Source: Enoplolaimus lenunculus
Lineage: Eukaryota; Nematoda; Enoplea; Enoplida; Thoracostomopsidae
Length of the DNA stretch: 64,000 nucleotides
Direction of reading: 5' to 3'
Assembly (NCBI GenBank): GCA_030248215.1
Contig: JASANG010000613.1
Span: 209,266-273,265, forward strand
Position numbers and translations under genes: made by a program. The stretch's first letter is position 1; each line of letters begins with the position of its first letter. The notes under the pieces were generated by a model. That model did no database searches. It was not told the origin of the DNA and saw nothing but the letters and a program-made list of their open reading frames with translations. Below, piece by piece: positions 61,269 through 64,000 of the stretch.

Positions 61269-61655
61269 ACCAGGGTACAACCAGAGGTCTGTCTGCGGGT
61301 CCGGTTCCGGCAGAAAATCGGCCTCTGGCTCCGGCCCCGGCTCCGGTAGAATTTTTGGCGGAGGTTCCGACAATTTCGGTAGTTAAATTTTGCATGATTT
61401 TGCAAAAGTTATCTGTTTAGCGCGTATCGTTTTACTTTTGTCAGTATTTTCAGGAAAGATTTTCCCAAACTTTGCCATGAAATTAGCGTAAAACCAAACA
61501 ATTTAAAACAACATATTGCAGATATTGGCTAAAATTTACTAATTAACCATAAGTTTTACTACCTAGTTTCGCCTCACCTAAGGGTCCGGCTCCAAGGAAG
61601 CTTTGCTGACCTCCGGCTCCGGCATTTTTCACCTCCGGTTGCACCCTGATAAATA
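61269..61655 (-). repeat. TIR element, GGGTGCAACCGGAGGT family, full copy
   Basis: The left end CAGGGTACAACCAGAGGTC and the right end, on the other strand CAGGGTGCAACCGGAGGTG, are inverted termini. CCGGCTCCGG words fill the flanks. Its reverse complement aligns over most of its length with 63399-63687 (shared CCAATATCTGCAATATGTTG and AAAACGATACGCGCTAAA). Confidence 0.7.
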
Positions 61656-62582
61656 CTTATTTATTATGCAACTGCTTCAATAGTGCTGGGTATTCGGTTT
61701 TAAAGACTACTACTGAGAAATAAATACATGCGTTGGCCACCTGAGATTGTTTTGATTTGATTTGTCTCCGTATGATTTAAACCACTGCAACAGAGATTCA
61801 ATCGAATGTCACCCTTCTTTCGAAATATACACTATATACATGAGTCGTTTTTTCACCAAAAATTTGTCTAAGTGTACAAATTGTAAGGTATAGACCTAAT
61901 AATTTTATATACTGGCAGTTGATGACGATATACGCGTTGCATGGTCTGAGCGTACCAATCATAACGTGCAGTGAGTGACATACTAAAATAAACAATGAAA
62001 TTCAATCCCTGAAATAATTCTTTCACTGCAGGTATCTTAGCGTTTGACTTGCATTTCTTTGCTAATTTTAGTCAATATTTTATATTCCAGGCTGTTGACG
62101 AACTTGACATGCGAGTATGGTCGCAATTAATGGCGGCCATGGCGTAATGTTTCCTATCCGGTTATTTTACCGGTAATGCAGATGAACTCTGGCTGGGTAC
62201 ACAAATATTTCGCGACCTTTTATAGTACAAATACCTAACCAACGATGTCGAAGAGTGGTGTTTTTAACTTGTCATGAATTGTACAAGGCTCTCTGCAGCG
62301 CGTCTTACTGTAGTTCCAAACATACGGCCCACGGCGTTATTATTGTAAAAAAAATTGGCATAAGCAAATGCGGATCTAGTGGATTGGGTACCCCTGTAGG
62401 AGTACTCAAAATGAAAAATTTGCATCGAAATTGCTATAAAATTGCGCCTCGCTTGTTTTGTTTCATTAAATTATTTTATCTAAGAGACTTTGTGTAGATT
62501 TTTGAATAATCTGCTGGCACATCAGAATTTCTTTGTGCTCGCTACGCTCGCTTGCAGAAAACTTTGAATTACGGTATATATA

Positions 62583-63398
62583 TATATCATTTTGAAGAAG
62601 TCCAGCTCTTTGCACAAGTTTTACAGCCTTATCAAATGATCGTTGTCGATCAACTTCATGAATAATGGATATGGTCGAAGGTGAGATTTTGGGATCTTAG
62701 AATTTCGGGATATGGTAAAAGATGGGATTTTGTGATTTTGGGATGTCGGGATATAGGAGAAAGTGGGAGATATAATCGAAGGTGGAGTTGTGGGATTTTG
62801 GGATATGGTTCACGGTGGGATTTCGCGAATTTGGGATTTCTGGCTATCGTCGAAGGTTGTGATTTTGGGATTTCTGGCTATCGTCGAAGGTTGAAGTGAA
62901 AATTGATCTATAAACAAAGACAGTCCTCGCGGTTTCTAACGTTGATCACACATGCCCATTGCTGAGTATATATGCGGCATAAAAATTGATTATTTGGCAC
63001 AATCCCCACATGAAATATTAGATCAGGTCTCCACAGCAAGCTTAAAGACGAGCTTTAGTCGGAACATAAGCCTGAAGCCCGGCGAACGCCTTCGACGATA
63101 GCCAGAAATCCCAAAATCACAACCTTTGATGATAGCGAGAAATCCCAAATTCGCGAATCCACCGTGAACCATATCCCAAAATCCCACAACTCCACCTTCG
63201 ATTATATCTCCCACTTTCTCCTATATCCCTACATTCCCAAAATCACAAAATCCCATCTTTTACCATATCCCGAAATTCTTAAGATCCCAAATATGTCACC
63301 TTCGACCATATCCATTATTCATGAAGTTGATCGAACAACGATCATTTGATAAGGCTGTAAAACTTGTGCAAAGAGCTGGACTTCTTCAAAATGATATA
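62583..63398. mobile_element. Long palindrome: ~310-bp inverted arms, ~198-bp loop
   Basis: Arms 62583-62890 and 63089-63398 are reverse complements at roughly 96 percent. Each arm contains direct repeats of GGGATTTCTGGCTATCGTCG and GATTTTGGGATATGG-like words. The loop has no coding sequence. The frames on either strand come from the GGGATATGG-like repeats. A transcript would fold into a long double-stranded hairpin. Confidence 0.8.
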
Positions 63399-63687
63399 GG
63401 GTGCAACCGGTGAAAAATGCCGGAGGTCAACGAAATTTGCCGGAGCCGGAGGTGAGGCCAAATTAGGTAGTAAAAATGACGGTTAATTAGTTAATTTTAC
63501 CCAATATCTGCAATATGTTGTTATGTTTGGGTTTTTACGCTAATTTCATGGGGAAATTTCGGAAATTCTTTCTGAAAATTGTGACAAAATTAAAACGATA
63601 CGCGCTAAATAGATAAATTTTGCAAAATTATGCAAAATTTTACTACCGAAATTGACGGAACCTTCGGAAAATTCTACCGGAGCCGGA
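63399..63687 (+). repeat. GGGTGCAACCGG element, right end replaced by the 287-bp arm
   Basis: It starts GGGTGCAACCGGTGAAAAAT immediately after the palindrome and follows the full copy at 61269-61655 until CTACCGGAGCCGGA, where the right 287-bp arm begins. The last ~80 bp present in the full copy are missing. Confidence 0.65.
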
Positions 63688-64000
63688 TATAATTAGCAAG
63701 GTGCACTTGAAAAGTATTTCTGTTATGACACAGAAGTATTTCTGTTATAACAGGAAAGTTTTCAAAAAAAGTTTTGAAATAAAGTCTGAAAGTAAACGTT
63801 TTCCAGTTATTTTTAGAAAAATTGTCTTAAATATCAGAAAAACTTTTCAGATTTGCCACAGAAAATAATTTTCTGAATAAATTCAGAAATACTTTTTTGT
63901 GTGTAAGAATTGAATAAAATTTCAATTCCATAATAAGTATGTTAAAACAATAGCGTGTTAGAAATTGAACACCAAGTGCAGTATAATTTAAATTTATTTT

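Larger units (their letters stand above)
60164..63974. mobile_element. Composite bounded by nearly identical 287-bp inverted arms
   Basis: The left arm (60164-60450) and right arm (63688-63974) are reverse complements over 287 bp with, by eye, two single-base length differences and no substitution. Both start TGGTGTTCAATTTCT and end GTGCACCTTGCTAATTATA. The 3.2-kb interior holds other elements (60827-61110, 61269-61655, 62583-63398, 63399-63687) but no transposase. It may be a non-autonomous transposon with long TIRs filled by later insertions, or two separate inverted insertions of one repeat. Confidence 0.7.

Noticed and set aside
62681-63349. Frames on both strands rich in Trp/Gly/Arg or Pro/Tyr
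   Set aside because: They are mirror translations of the two arms of one palindrome.

Overview
The window looks like an AT-rich, repeat-laden animal nuclear genome, most likely a nematode. Three things support this: interspersed runs of TTAGGC/GCCTAA (the nematode telomere hexamer), a divergent ionotropic glutamate receptor-like gene family with GT-AG introns, and very many short inverted-repeat elements. No bacterial-style gene layout is present. Most open reading frames in the window are noise in low-complexity or repeat DNA.

The real genes are a scattered array of ligand-gated ion channel (iGluR/IR-like) genes, all on the minus strand. Two can be read as intact four-exon genes: gene A (15292-12306, 450 aa) and gene D (58949-55909, 446 aa). 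Both have the same exon plan, with exon 1 carrying S1 and M1, exon 2 the pore loop, M3 and the start of S2, exon 3 the end of S2, and exon 4 M4 and the tail. Splice phases agree between them. Copy C (38018-34116) keeps all four exons but is a pseudogene. Copy B (20701-20160) is a lone damaged exon 1. Copy E (31303-31135) is a lone damaged exon 3. Non-coding flanks are duplicated too: an upstream block recurs at 16.5-17.6, 28.1-29.0 and 39.2-40.1 kb, and the 3' flanks of A and C, and of D and E, match. The picture is segmental duplication followed by birth and death of receptor genes.

Region by region. 0-8.9 kb: several families of TIR-bounded non-autonomous elements (ends like CAGGGTGCAACCGGA), a ~160-bp tandem array and a fold-back element at 8.4-8.95 kb. 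10-17.6 kb: GGCCGGC-rich repeat, a 46-bp minisatellite, gene A, tRNA-like upstream units and the shared upstream block. 18.4-19.1 kb: CTGTCCC minisatellite. 20-21 kb: copy B. 21.2-26.6 kb: GC-richer region with decayed coding-like sequence of unknown family. 27.5-31.4 kb: 98-bp tandem array, poly-C tract, upstream block and copy E. 34-41.2 kb: pseudogene C with two insertions in intron 2, then a short membrane-peptide ORF and repeats. 41.3-43.9 kb: GGCCGGC repeat and a dead piggyBac transposon. 47.9-49.1 kb: fold-back element built of 80-bp subrepeats. 51-52 kb: degenerate ~170-bp satellite. 53.6-54.1 kb: short palindromic repeats. 55.4-59 kb: gene D. 60.2-64.0 kb: a pair of almost identical 287-bp inverted arms enclosing a second long palindrome.

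The receptors would be membrane ion channels, possibly chemosensory. They keep a ligand-domain arginine but not the SYTANLAAF gating motif.
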